Shown here piece by piece: positions 15,055-22,787 of a stretch of 32,202 bases of DNA. The stretch lies in contig JAXDBW010000070.1 of assembly GCA_034678405.1 (NCBI GenBank), forward strand, positions 1 to 32,202, in the 5' to 3' direction. The notes under the pieces were generated by a model that was not told the origin of the DNA, did no database searches, and saw only the letters and a list, made by a program, of their open reading frames with translations. Numbering within the stretch: the first letter of the stretch is position 1; each line of letters starts with the position of its first letter. The translations under genes were made by a program, and so were the position numbers. This DNA is from JAXDBW01 sp034678405 (GTDB lineage: Bacteria; Patescibacteriota; Patescibacteriia; UBA10025; JAHIVO01).

Positions 15055-15990
15055 TTATTTCCCGAGGAGGAAGAGGGTAATCGCCTTTTGAGCGTGCATG
15101 CGGTTCTCAGCCTGGTCAAAGATGACTGAGTTCGGATGGTTGATGGCGTCCTCGGTTATCTCATAGCCGACATGGCACGGCATGCAGTGCATGATTTTTG
15201 TCTGGGGGTTATATTTCTCGAGCAGGGCAGCATTGATCTGGAGTGGCTTAAATAGTTCAATGCGTTTCTCGTATTCCTCTTTGTATTCCGGTTTGACCTG
15301 ACCGTCTTCAAAGAATTCCATGTCCATCCACGTATCGGTATGGACATAGTCTGCATCTTTCATCGCTTCGGCGAGATCATCGGTTTTATGCACGTGACCA
15401 GTCTCGTCCGCCATTGTATTGAGCTCTTCATCCACACTGATCTCGTGGACCTTGGGCGTGACCAGATATATATCGATGCCGAGCTTACCAGCCGCGAGCT
15501 TCAGAGTATTCGATACATTATTTTCAATGCCGAGCCAGACGATTTTTTTTACGTTATCTAATCCCCCGGAATGCTCAGCCATAGTCAGCAGGTCGCTGAT
15601 AGCCTGGCAGGGGTGATATTTCTCTGAGCAGGCATCGATGACCGGTACCTGGTCAAATGAGGCGGCGGTTTCCACGTCTTTGTACTCCTTCGCGCGGAAC
15701 ATCAGGATATCGGCAAAGCGCATGACCGCCCGAATTTCATCGCGGAATTCGGTCAGAGCAAACTGCGTCGTTTTCTGATCGACGAAGATACCATGGCCAC
15801 CGAGCTGAGTCATCCCCGCTTCAAAAGACAGGCGAGTCCGGGTCGAGCCCTTCTGGAAGAGCATGATCATGTTCTTGTTTTTCAGCACGTCCCCGTACTG
15901 CTCAGGGTTTTTCTTGATTTCCATGGCTCGCTCGATGACACCACGGATATCGTCAGCGGACCAATCTTTCAGGTGGAGGCAATGTTTCAT
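15055..15990 (-). CDS. Ornithine carbamoyltransferase-like enzyme, specificity uncertain
   Basis: A 311-residue member of the aspartate/ornithine carbamoyltransferase family. Carbamoyl-phosphate residues are present: STRTR at 49-53, HPCQ at 126-129 and HCMPCH at 268-273. The C-terminal segment NSVIFDQAENRMHAQKAI is typical of ornithine carbamoyltransferase (ArgF). The amino-acid-binding loop, however, reads TDTWMDMEFF (218-227) where classical ArgF has an SMG motif, so the second substrate may differ. It is the last gene of the pyrimidine operon, separated from pyrF by repeat copy B. It could make citrulline, or run backwards to supply carbamoyl phosphate to PyrB, since no carAB is visible. 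No Shine-Dalgarno precedes it. Confidence 0.85.
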   Translation of the reverse strand: MKHCLHLKDWSADDIRGVIERAMEIKKNPEQYGDVLKNKNMIMLFQKGSTRTRLSFEAGMTQLGGHGIFVDQKTTQFALTEFRDEIRAVMRFADILMFRAKEYKDVETAASFDQVPVIDACSEKYHPCQAISDLLTMAEHSGGLDNVKKIVWLGIENNVSNTLKLAAGKLGIDIYLVTPKVHEISVDEELNTMADETGHVHKTDDLAEAMKDADYVHTDTWMDMEFFEDGQVKPEYKEEYEKRIELFKPLQINAALLEKYNPQTKIMHCMPCHVGYEITEDAINHPNSVIFDQAENRMHAQKAITLFLLGK

Positions 15991-15993
15991 ACA

Positions 15994-16102
15994 ATAATTT
16001 CTAATTAATAAATTTCTAATTTCTATTGAATTTCAAATGTTTAGCTATTCAATGAGCTCATTAAGGTATTGGGTATTCATTAGAAATTAGATATTAGGAA
16101 TT
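15994..16102. repeat. AT-rich palindromic element, copy B
   Basis: Starts aataatttctaatt, ends attagatattaggaatt, with complementary outer arms. The segment at 16068-16091 is identical to copy C at 18914-18937 in 23 of 24 positions. It fills the gap between pyrF and the transcarbamylase gene; its end supplies the pyrF stop and last codons. Confidence 0.85.
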
Positions 16103-16897
16103 CTTAATTCTATTTTGGTATGCTTCCCATCCCGCGTGTCGATACTCTTCGGCCGCAGCAGCAGGATCGTCTGCGCCATAGATACCACGTCCCACGATGA
16201 TGACGTCAGAGCCGGCGGTGATCACATCTGCAGGCGTAGTATAGCGCTGACCCAGTGTGTCACTACCACCACCGAGCTTCACACCGGGAGTGAGGATGAT
16301 AAATTCCGGATCGGATTGCTGTACCAGTTTCGCAAGTTCAGTTACGTCCCCGCCATTACCAATAAAGCCAATGACGAAGTCGCTGTATTCCTTGGCCATG
16401 GCAATCGTCGCCGCGGTATATGTATCAGTAGCGAGATTGCCAGATGAACTCATCTGCGCCAGGAGTATCAGTCCCCGTTCTTTTCCCGATGTGTTCGCTA
16501 CTTCTCGCAAGCCCTCGATGATGCCTGGTCCGGGTACGACGTGGGCATTCGTCATATCTGACCATTCCACGATGTGATGGACGCCCTTAGCGTACTGCAT
16601 TTTCACCGTATTGCCGATGTCGGCAAATTTACGATCTTCGAAAATCAGAAAGTTGTGCTGCTTCGCCAGGTCCGTGAGCTGCTCGATGATGGCGGGTGTG
16701 AAATTTTCTAGCGCGTCAATGTGGGTCTTCAGGACACAGATGTGCGGGCCGACTGCATCAGCGTGCTCCAGCATTTTTTCGGCGTTGGTTTCATCATTAG
16801 CCAGGCAGAGATTGGTCTCCTTCTCATCCATCAGCTGAAGTAATTTTTTCGCGACAGGGTTTTTTACCACGTTCGCGCGCTCAGAGTAGCTGGTCAT
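16094..16897 (-). CDS. pyrF: Orotidine 5'-phosphate decarboxylase, eukaryotic (URA3)-like type
   Basis: Last step to UMP: decarboxylation of OMP. The 267-residue protein has the catalytic set Asp35 (in LANDET), Lys57 (VLKTHID) and Asp88/Lys90/Asp93 (FEDRKFADIGNT). Segments such as HADAVGPHICVLKTHID, NAHVVPGPGIIEGL and SDFVIGFIGNGG resemble yeast/animal OMP decarboxylase rather than the short E. coli or the mycobacterial form. It overlaps pyrE by ATGA. The last codons lie in repeat copy B, so the exact C terminus may have been set by that insertion. Confidence 0.95.
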   Translation of the reverse strand: MTSYSERANVVKNPVAKKLLQLMDEKETNLCLANDETNAEKMLEHADAVGPHICVLKTHIDALENFTPAIIEQLTDLAKQHNFLIFEDRKFADIGNTVKMQYAKGVHHIVEWSDMTNAHVVPGPGIIEGLREVANTSGKERGLILLAQMSSSGNLATDTYTAATIAMAKEYSDFVIGFIGNGGDVTELAKLVQQSDPEFIILTPGVKLGGGSDTLGQRYTTPADVITAGSDVIIVGRGIYGADDPAAAAEEYRHAGWEAYQNRIKNS

Positions 16898-17565
16898 ACG
16901 CCGTATTCTTTCAGATAGTCGTGCATCTGTTGCAGTTTTGCATCGTCGAGCAGAACCTGGCCATTAATCTCCCGATCGTGGAGATGCTCCATCACTTCGC
17001 TCACTGTCACGATAAAATTGATCGGCATGTGATAGTTGTTCTGGAAATTCTCTACGGCATTTTTCCCCTCCTTGGTTTTTTCTTGGCGATTGACGGAGAG
17101 GATGACGCCAGTGTATTCAAGCTTGGCAACGCCCTGGAGCAGGTCCATGGATTCGACCAGGGCCCCACCATCGGTGATCACGTCGTCGATGATGACGACC
17201 CGATCGCCGTCGGCTGGCGTGTGTCCGAGTAGTAGTTTCTTGTCCCCGTGGTCCTTCACCTCTTTGCGATTAAAGGTGTAACCTTTATTAATATCGAAAT
17301 CATTGGCCAGTGACATGGCCGTGGCGACGCAGAGGGAGATACCCTTGTACGCAGGGCCATACAGGAAGTCGAAATCGTCGCCATAGGCGTCTTTGATCGC
17401 GGCCGCGTAGTATTTTCCCAGTCGGGCAATCTGCTGCCCGGTTTCGAAAAGGCCGGTATTCACGAAGTAGGGCGACTGGCGGCCGCTCTTCAGGGTAAAG
17501 TCGCCGAAGAGGAGAGCGCCGGAGGTGGCGAGAAATTCGATAAAGTCTTGCTTATATTGTTCCAT
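16894..17565 (-). CDS. pyrE: Orotate phosphoribosyltransferase
   Basis: Transfers phosphoribosyl from PRPP to orotate, giving OMP. The product has 223 residues if started at the ATG at 17565, matching the family start MEQYKQDFIEFL; an upstream in-frame ATG would extend 63 nt into pyrC and add unrelated residues. The PRPP loop is VVIIDDVITDGG at 123-134; LKSGRQSPYFVN (25-36) and GPAYKGI (70-76) bind orotate and PRPP. It overlaps the pyrC end by 14 nt and pyrF by 4 nt, indicating tight translational coupling. Confidence 0.95.
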   Translation of the reverse strand: MEQYKQDFIEFLATSGALLFGDFTLKSGRQSPYFVNTGLFETGQQIARLGKYYAAAIKDAYGDDFDFLYGPAYKGISLCVATAMSLANDFDINKGYTFNRKEVKDHGDKKLLLGHTPADGDRVVIIDDVITDGGALVESMDLLQGVAKLEYTGVILSVNRQEKTKEGKNAVENFQNNYHMPINFIVTVSEVMEHLHDREINGQVLLDDAKLQQMHDYLKEYGV

Positions 17566-18841
17566 ACGTAATTTCTTTACCGGTAAATTGTTCGTTGATA
17601 GTGCCATGGTCAAAGACAACATTCCCATTCACTAGCGTCATGACGGGCATCGGGAGCTCCCAACCTTCATAGGGGCTGTAGCCGGCTTTTGAGTAGAGTT
17701 CTTTTTTCTGTAGCAGGTGCGGTTGTTCATTCACCACGACCAGGTCAGCATCAAAGCCTGCTTTTATTTCTCCTTTTGATTTGATGTTGAGCAGTTGTGC
17801 GGGTGTGGTCGCCATTGCCTCCACCAATCTCCGCATGGTGATCTTCCCCTGTTTCACCGCACGTACGAGTAATGGCAGGGAGGTTTGGACTTCGGGTATG
17901 CCAGAGGGTGCGTCGGGGTATGCCTTGTGTTTTTCATCCAGAGTATGCGGGGCGTGGTCAGTGGCCACGATGTCGATGGTCCCGTCAGCCAGAGCGGCCA
18001 TCAGGACTTCGTTGTCATGTTTAGTGCGGAGCGGCGGGTTTACTTTCACCAGGTTGCCAAACTTTTCGTATGCCGTTTCATTCAGAAATAAATGGTGTGG
18101 GCTCACCTCACAGGAGACAGATATGCCGTCGCGCTTCGCCTGGCGTACGAGCTCGACTTCCTCGGCAGTACTGAGGTGGCAGATGTGGATCCGGGCGTCC
18201 ATATCTTGGGCGATGCTGATTACCCGCTCGACTGCTGTGATGGCCGCATCACGATCACGGACGCGGGAGTGTATCTCTGGTTCATCGTGGCCAGCCAGTG
18301 CCTCGGCATGTGCCTGGATGGTTGGCTCGTCCTCGGCATGAATCATCCAAAAGCGACCGGGGATAGTAAATAGTTTTTTGATTTCTTCATCGGCAGCGAC
18401 GAGCAACGTGCCGGTCGATGATCCGACATAGACTTTGATGCCCGCAATGCCTTGGACATCCTCCAGCGACTCGTGATTATCAGTCGTGGCGCCGAGATGG
18501 AACCCATAGTTACAGAGGCTGGGCGCAGCCAGTCCCCGTTTCATGTCGAGCGTGGCCTGGTTGGTGGTCGGTGGCATGGTATTGGGCATGTCGACGACCG
18601 TCGTCACGCCACCAGCCACCGCGGCCTGTGATCCCGTGCGCCACGTCTCTTTTTGCTCGCCGCCGGGCTGTCGGAAATGGACGTGGATATCAATGACACC
18701 AGGTAGGACCAGTTGGTTGTGAATGTCAATTGTTTTGTCGGCCGTCAATCCAGTTCCGAGCCGCTTGATTTTACCCTCAGCGATGAGGATGTCGGTAATT
18801 GAGCTGTCAGCGAGAGCGCAATTTTTTAATATAAGACTCAT
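17552..18841 (-). CDS. pyrC: Dihydroorotase, class I
   Basis: Zinc amidohydrolase that closes carbamoyl-aspartate to dihydroorotate. The 429-residue protein has metal ligands in DIHVHFRQPG (His53, His55), GGVTTVVDMPNT at 77-88, CHLSTAEE (His near 222), SPHH and the catalytic Asp in ATDHAPH (near 303). Length and motifs fit the long class I enzymes of Gram-positives rather than the short E. coli PyrC. It follows pyrK after repeat copy C, which lies within 5 nt of the ATG and takes the place of a normal ribosome site. Confidence 0.95.
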   Translation of the reverse strand: MSLILKNCALADSSITDILIAEGKIKRLGTGLTADKTIDIHNQLVLPGVIDIHVHFRQPGGEQKETWRTGSQAAVAGGVTTVVDMPNTMPPTTNQATLDMKRGLAAPSLCNYGFHLGATTDNHESLEDVQGIAGIKVYVGSSTGTLLVAADEEIKKLFTIPGRFWMIHAEDEPTIQAHAEALAGHDEPEIHSRVRDRDAAITAVERVISIAQDMDARIHICHLSTAEEVELVRQAKRDGISVSCEVSPHHLFLNETAYEKFGNLVKVNPPLRTKHDNEVLMAALADGTIDIVATDHAPHTLDEKHKAYPDAPSGIPEVQTSLPLLVRAVKQGKITMRRLVEAMATTPAQLLNIKSKGEIKAGFDADLVVVNEQPHLLQKKELYSKAGYSPYEGWELPMPVMTLVNGNVVFDHGTINEQFTGKEITYGTI

Positions 18842-18844
18842 GGT

Positions 18845-18955
18845 AATTTCTAATTCCTAATATCTAATTTCTAATCAATTTTCAGTTAAGCAATGTCTAA
18901 TTATTAATTAGGCATTGGGGATTCATTAGAAATTAGAAAGTCATCATTAGGAATT
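18845..18955. repeat. AT-rich palindromic element, copy C
   Basis: Outer arms aattcctaat...ctaatttctaat (18853-18875) and attagaaattag...attaggaatt (18924-18955) are complementary. Inside lies a second hairpin aatgtctaatt/aattaggcatt (about 18893-18917). It occupies the whole pyrK-pyrC gap, and the pyrK stop codon lies in it. Confidence 0.85.
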
Positions 18956-19766
18956 AAAAAAACACTTTTTTACCGCTCTTCCCGCGATGATACTGACCAA
19001 ATTCTTTCTGGGACAGAGCGTACTCGCCGCTGACGACTGGCCCTTCGAGGCACATCCGTTTGCCGTCGCCATCCAGGCAACACTGGCCGCAGATCCCGAA
19101 GCCACATTTCATATAGCGCTCGACGCTGACTTGGCAGGGGACGTCGTGTTCGGCAGCGAGTTTAGTGACGGCGTATTCCATCAGCTCGGGGCCACAGGTG
19201 TACACGCGGTCGTACTGATTTTTTTTCATGAGCTCGGTGGCTATATCTACCGTTGTCCCCTGTGTGCCATAGCTGCCGTCGTTGGTGCTGTAGTGGTTGT
19301 GGCCGCCAATTTTTTCTAATCGTTTTTCGAAGAGGAGCAAATCCTTTGTCCGGGCGCCATTGCAGAAATCGACGGTCATGCCCCGGGCAACGGCTGCTTC
19401 AGCTAGGGTCGCCAGTGGCGCGGTGCCATAGCCGCCACCAATCAGCAATATCCGCTGGTCGCCCTCCGCGAGTGTGAAGTAGGCGCCGTAGGGACCGCGG
19501 ATGCCGACGAGGTCGCCCTCTTTCAGCTCAAATAGTTTCTCAGTAAAGGGTCCGACCGTGGCAATGCTTAGCCCCAGGACCCCGTCTTTGTCGGTAGCGA
19601 TGCTAAATGGCTTCTCATCCACCCGGGGGATCCACATGATGACAAATTGACCCGGCTGCGAGCCGAGCTCTACGTCAAAGTAGAACGTCCGGACGTTTTC
19701 ATTTTCCTGCACAATTTTTTTTATTGGCAGGCTGGTCGGTTGTTCGTATTGATTGAGTGGTTTCAT
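18954..19766 (-). CDS. pyrK: Dihydroorotate dehydrogenase electron-transfer subunit PyrK
   Basis: Passes electrons from PyrD to NAD+. The 270-residue protein has an FAD-binding barrel (KPFSIATDKDG near 52-62, GIRGPYGAYF at 88-97), a nucleotide-binding half (LLIGGGYGTAPL at 107-118, CGPELM at 191-196) and a [2Fe-2S] site with Cys221, 226, 229 and 239 (MKCGFGICGQC...MCLEGP). The ATG overlaps the pyrD stop by one base (TAATG). With PyrD this makes the heterotetrameric class 1B enzyme. Confidence 0.96.
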   Translation of the reverse strand: MKPLNQYEQPTSLPIKKIVQENENVRTFYFDVELGSQPGQFVIMWIPRVDEKPFSIATDKDGVLGLSIATVGPFTEKLFELKEGDLVGIRGPYGAYFTLAEGDQRILLIGGGYGTAPLATLAEAAVARGMTVDFCNGARTKDLLLFEKRLEKIGGHNHYSTNDGSYGTQGTTVDIATELMKKNQYDRVYTCGPELMEYAVTKLAAEHDVPCQVSVERYMKCGFGICGQCCLDGDGKRMCLEGPVVSGEYALSQKEFGQYHRGKSGKKVFF

Positions 19767-20683
19767 TATTCCTCGAGTTTATGAGTCAGGCCAATGATAT
19801 CCTCGAGCGTTTTTCCCTGAGCGCCGAGTTCGGCGGATAATTCGTCAGTAACATGTGTGAATACCTCGACACCACGGTGGTAGATAGCAGTACCAATCTG
19901 GACAGCGCGCGCACCCACCATCATCATTTCGAGGGCGTCGCGGCCAGTCGTGACGCCGCCGCAGCCGATGATGGGGATCTGTACGGCTTTGTAAATATCA
20001 TAAATGCAGCGGACGCTAATCGGCCTGAGCGCTGCGCCAGAGACGCCGCCCATTTTGAAGTCGAGAATCGGCTGGCCGGTCTTCACATCCACGATCATTC
20101 CCGGCCCCATGGTATTGGTGGCGGTGATGGCGTCTGCGCCACCAGCCTCGGCAGCCTTCGCCACTTCGCCGATCGCGGGGCTGTCGGGTGAGAGTTTTAC
20201 AAACATTGGCAGGTCAGTCTTTGTGCGGACGGTCTTCGCTATTTCCTCAGTGCTGCTCGGCGAATTCTGGCCAGCCATCGTACCGTAGCCGGGGGTGTGG
20301 GGGCAGGAGAGTACGACTTCGACCGCGCTAAATTCGCCCGGCAGCAATTGCTCGGCCATCCGACCAAATTCTTCGGCATTCTGACCGATGATACTGGCGA
20401 TGATTGGCGCACCGAGGGACTCGAGGTCGGTAAATTCTTCTTTTGCCTCAGCCACGCCGGCATTGGAGTAGCCGACGGCATTGAGCATGCCACCCTCATA
20501 GGTGATCATGTTGGGGGCCTTGTGTCCGCCGCGCTCCTCCAGACTGATGGATTTGATGACGGCCGCACCCGCGCCATGTTCGATGACGTTTTTCAGTGAG
20601 GCGCGGGACACTCCGAGGATGCCCGACGCCAGCATGGTGGGGTTCTGGAGCTCAAGTTTGCCAATAGTCGTCCGGAGGTCCAT
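19766..20683 (-). CDS. pyrD: Dihydroorotate dehydrogenase catalytic subunit (class 1B)
   Basis: Oxidises dihydroorotate to orotate with FMN in the cytosol. The 305-residue TIM barrel has the class 1 catalytic Cys127 in LSCPHTPGYG (class 2 has Ser), an FMN-phosphate site IIGCGGVTTGRDALEMM, and KSISLEERGGHKAPN near 44-58. The pairing with pyrK identifies class 1B (NAD-linked). The gene starts 2 nt after the pyrI stop. Confidence 0.96.
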   Translation of the reverse strand: MDLRTTIGKLELQNPTMLASGILGVSRASLKNVIEHGAGAAVIKSISLEERGGHKAPNMITYEGGMLNAVGYSNAGVAEAKEEFTDLESLGAPIIASIIGQNAEEFGRMAEQLLPGEFSAVEVVLSCPHTPGYGTMAGQNSPSSTEEIAKTVRTKTDLPMFVKLSPDSPAIGEVAKAAEAGGADAITATNTMGPGMIVDVKTGQPILDFKMGGVSGAALRPISVRCIYDIYKAVQIPIIGCGGVTTGRDALEMMMVGARAVQIGTAIYHRGVEVFTHVTDELSAELGAQGKTLEDIIGLTHKLEE

Positions 20684-20685
20684 GC

Positions 20686-21192
20686 TTAGAGAATTTCTAT
20701 TTCATCAGCGTTGAAGTAGCGCTCGCAGTAGGCACAGCAGACGCGGAGGGCTTTTTGCGGTTCTTTCGTAAATCTGGTTTTGACCGGTTCGTGATTCGTG
20801 ATGCAAGCAGGGTTGGGGCATTTGATGATACCTTCGATGACATCGGGCACCGTCAGACGAGTTTTTTTCGTCCGCTCGAAATTGCGAATGATATTCAGTG
20901 TGGCTGTCGGAGCAATGACCGCGACCTTATTCGCTTCATTGATATCAAGCTCTTTATTCTCGATTTTGACGATGTCCTTTGACCCCATTTTCTTACTCTT
21001 GAAATTCATGCCCAGCGTGACGATCTTGTTCCATTGTTTGAGCTTGAGGAGCTCAATAATTTCCACGCCCTTACCAGCGGGGATATGGTCAATCACCGTG
21101 CCGTTTTTCAGGGCATAGACTTTGAATGTCCGTAGTTTCTCTGATTGCCCGGTGGGTTTTTGCTTTGGAGTGGATTTTTTCTTGGTAGCCAT
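20686..21192 (-). CDS. pyrI: Aspartate carbamoyltransferase regulatory chain
   Basis: Allosteric chain of ATCase; binds CTP/ATP and holds the catalytic trimers together. The 168-residue product has an N-terminal basic extension of about 18 residues (MATKKKSTPKQK). The nucleotide domain follows (NGTVIDHIPAGKGVEIIELL at 30-49). The zinc domain has Cys125-X4-Cys130 and Cys153-X2-Cys156, matching E. coli Cys109/114/138/141. It starts 11 nt after pyrB. The presence of PyrI suggests feedback control of the pathway at the enzyme level. Confidence 0.95.
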   Translation of the reverse strand: MATKKKSTPKQKPTGQSEKLRTFKVYALKNGTVIDHIPAGKGVEIIELLKLKQWNKIVTLGMNFKSKKMGSKDIVKIENKELDINEANKVAVIAPTATLNIIRNFERTKKTRLTVPDVIEGIIKCPNPACITNHEPVKTRFTKEPQKALRVCCAYCERYFNADEIEIL

Positions 21193-21203
21193 AGTGGTGT
21201 TGG

Positions 21204-22124
21204 TTATTTAACCTTGCCGAGGGCAAGCGCGAGTAAAGCTTCACGTACATACAGTCCATTATTCGCCTGCTGGAAATAGTAGGCATACGGCGTGTCATCT
21301 ACTTCATAGTTGATTTCATTGACGCGGGGTAGTGGATGCAGGATGCGGAAATTTTTCTTCACCTTCGTCAGGAGTTTATTGGTAATGACGTAGGTGTCCT
21401 TCACCTTTTCGTATTCCATGGCGTCGGCAAAGCGCTCCTTCTGGATGCGAGTGGCGTAGAAGACATCCAGTTTTGGCATGATTGGCTCGGGCCGTTTGTG
21501 GGTATTGTATTTCACCTTCATCTTCTTCAGTTCGGTGGTGACATGGTCGGGCATTTGCAGAGCAGTGGGGGCGATGAAGTGCAGTTTGGAATTAAACAAG
21601 CCCAGCGCGTAGGCCAGTGAGTGAGTCGTGCGGCCGTATTTGAGGTCGCCGACGATGGCGACATTGAGTTTCTCCAGCGTCCCCTGTGTCTCGAGGATGG
21701 AGAAGAGGTCGAGGAAGGTCTGTGTCGGGTGTTGGTTGGCGCCGTCGCCTCCATTGAGGATGGGGTTATTAGACACTTCGGCGGCGAGCCGGGCCGAGCC
21801 CTCGAGTGAATGCCGCATGACGATGATGTCACAGTATTTCTCGACGATGCGGATAGAGTCAGCGACGGATTCACCCTTTGCCGATGAGCTCGCCTTCGCG
21901 TCAGCCAGGGAGATGATTGATCCGCCCAGGCGCTCCATGGCTGATTCAAATGAGAACCTAGTCCGGGTCGAGGGCTCGAAGAAAAGGCTCGCCATGATTT
22001 TGCCTGAGAGCAGGCTCGGGTGGGTTTTTTGTTTGAATTTCTTCGCAGTTTTCAGGATATGGAGGATATCCGCTTTGGAAAAGTCGCGTATCGAGAGTAC
22101 GTCTCGACCATCGAAGGTAGGCAT
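21204..22124 (-). CDS. pyrB: Aspartate carbamoyltransferase catalytic chain
   Basis: Makes carbamoyl-aspartate from carbamoyl phosphate and aspartate, the committed pyrimidine step. The 306-residue protein has STRTRFSFE at 52-60, the Ser/Lys loop SSSAKGES at 79-86, RHSLEGSA near 103-110, HPTQTFLDL near 132-140, and HPLPRVNEI. First gene of the operon, 34 nt after an intrinsic terminator and preceded by a short leader ORF, so expression is probably controlled by attenuation. No clear Shine-Dalgarno is seen before the ATG. Confidence 0.96.
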   Translation of the reverse strand: MPTFDGRDVLSIRDFSKADILHILKTAKKFKQKTHPSLLSGKIMASLFFEPSTRTRFSFESAMERLGGSIISLADAKASSSAKGESVADSIRIVEKYCDIIVMRHSLEGSARLAAEVSNNPILNGGDGANQHPTQTFLDLFSILETQGTLEKLNVAIVGDLKYGRTTHSLAYALGLFNSKLHFIAPTALQMPDHVTTELKKMKVKYNTHKRPEPIMPKLDVFYATRIQKERFADAMEYEKVKDTYVITNKLLTKVKKNFRILHPLPRVNEINYEVDDTPYAYYFQQANNGLYVREALLALALGKVK

Positions 22125-22149
22125 AGGACGTCGTCACTAATTATGTGTT

Positions 22150-22177
22150 TAAAAAAAATTCCCCATTTTTGGGGAAT
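22150..22177 (-). terminator. Attenuator before pyrB
   Basis: The minus strand reads ATTCCCC AAAAAT GGGGAAT followed by seven T and AAAC. It is a textbook intrinsic terminator, lying between the operon promoter and pyrB. The leader ORF stop codon is 3 nt before the stem. Confidence 0.85.
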
Positions 22178-22180
22178 AGC

Positions 22181-22228
22181 TCACCGCTTCCAAATGAAGA
22201 TTGAGTTGTGGCAAGTATCGCGGCGCAT
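22181..22228 (-). CDS. Putative 15-residue leader peptide of the pyr operon
   Basis: ATG at 22228 to TGA at 22181 encodes MRRDTCHNSIFIWKR, ending directly before the attenuator stem. A ribosome at its end would cover the 5' arm of the hairpin. This matches the logic of E. coli pyrBI, in which tight coupling of transcription and translation at low UTP prevents termination. An AGGAGA lies about 15 nt before the ATG, rather far. It could be a chance ORF. Confidence 0.45.
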   Translation of the reverse strand: MRRDTCHNSIFIWKR

Positions 22229-22253
22229 AGTTTTAGTAAATTGTCTCCTAGGC

Positions 22254-22282
22254 AGCATACCAAGGATTCTAGGGCGTGTAAA
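22254..22282 (-). promoter_or_regulatory. pyr operon promoter
   Basis: TTTACA (22282-22277), 17-bp spacer, TATGCT (22259-22254) on the minus strand; start near 22247 and a leader of about 120 nt. The -35 lies directly after the preceding terminator's T tract. Confidence 0.75.
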
Positions 22283-22283
22283 G

Positions 22284-22317
22284 TATAAAAAGATGGCGCA
22301 CCGTGATGGTGCGCCAT
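22284..22317 (-). terminator. Terminator of the 131-residue gene pair
   Basis: 10-bp perfect stem ATGGCGCACC/GGTGCGCCAT (22317-22308 / 22302-22293), 5-nt loop, then CTTTTTATAC on the minus strand. Confidence 0.9.
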
Positions 22318-22340
22318 GTACAAAACTGATAGATGAAGGG

Positions 22341-22736
22341 TCAGCGGGTGAAGCTGCCGTGATGATGACCTTCTTCCTTGCGGATGTCGGAGAAGCGCGG
22401 CGGGCGTGGCGTGGCCTGCTGCGGCACGGAGGCCGCTTTGATAGAGGCGGCTTTGGTGACGTGTACGGTGACTTCGCCGGAGAGGTTGAATCCATCCGGG
22501 AGCGGATGGGCCGGTTTGATGGCGCATTTGTCGCCGGGCTTCACGATGTTCATCCGTTGCCGATCAATCTCGATGCTCGAGACGGACACTTTCGCTTCCT
22601 GGTCGCCCGAAACGAGGGTCAGCTCGTCATGGTGGCCGAAGCCGTTTTCCCGTACTTCAATGCCGATGTACGGGCCGTACTTGCCCGGAAACTGTTCGAA
22701 AACGTGGCCGACCGGAACGAGTTCTCCTTGGGCCAT
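22341..22736 (-). CDS. Small protein with a possible translation-factor-like beta-barrel
   Basis: A 131-residue protein of uncertain role. Residues 6-75 (VPVGHVFEQFPGK...DELTLVSG...VSVSSIEIDRQRM...KPGDKCAIK) follow the pattern of EF-Tu domain 2/U32-peptidase C-terminal barrels: V-G-x-V-x-x-x-F at the start, then a V-x-S-[IM]-[EQ] strand, then a GD turn. The rest is a Pro/basic linker ending in GHHHGSFTR, whose His cluster might bind metal. No GTPase or peptidase domain accompanies it. AAGGAGGTG just before the ATG is a strong ribosome site. It lies 51 nt behind the next gene (22788-23183) and shares its promoter. Confidence 0.7.
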   Translation of the reverse strand: MAQGELVPVGHVFEQFPGKYGPYIGIEVRENGFGHHDELTLVSGDQEAKVSVSSIEIDRQRMNIVKPGDKCAIKPAHPLPDGFNLSGEVTVHVTKAASIKAASVPQQATPRPPRFSDIRKEEGHHHGSFTR

Positions 22737-22787
22737 GGGGCACCTCCTTGTGGTTTGAGGGTGAGAGAGTGATGGGTTGATCTGCTG

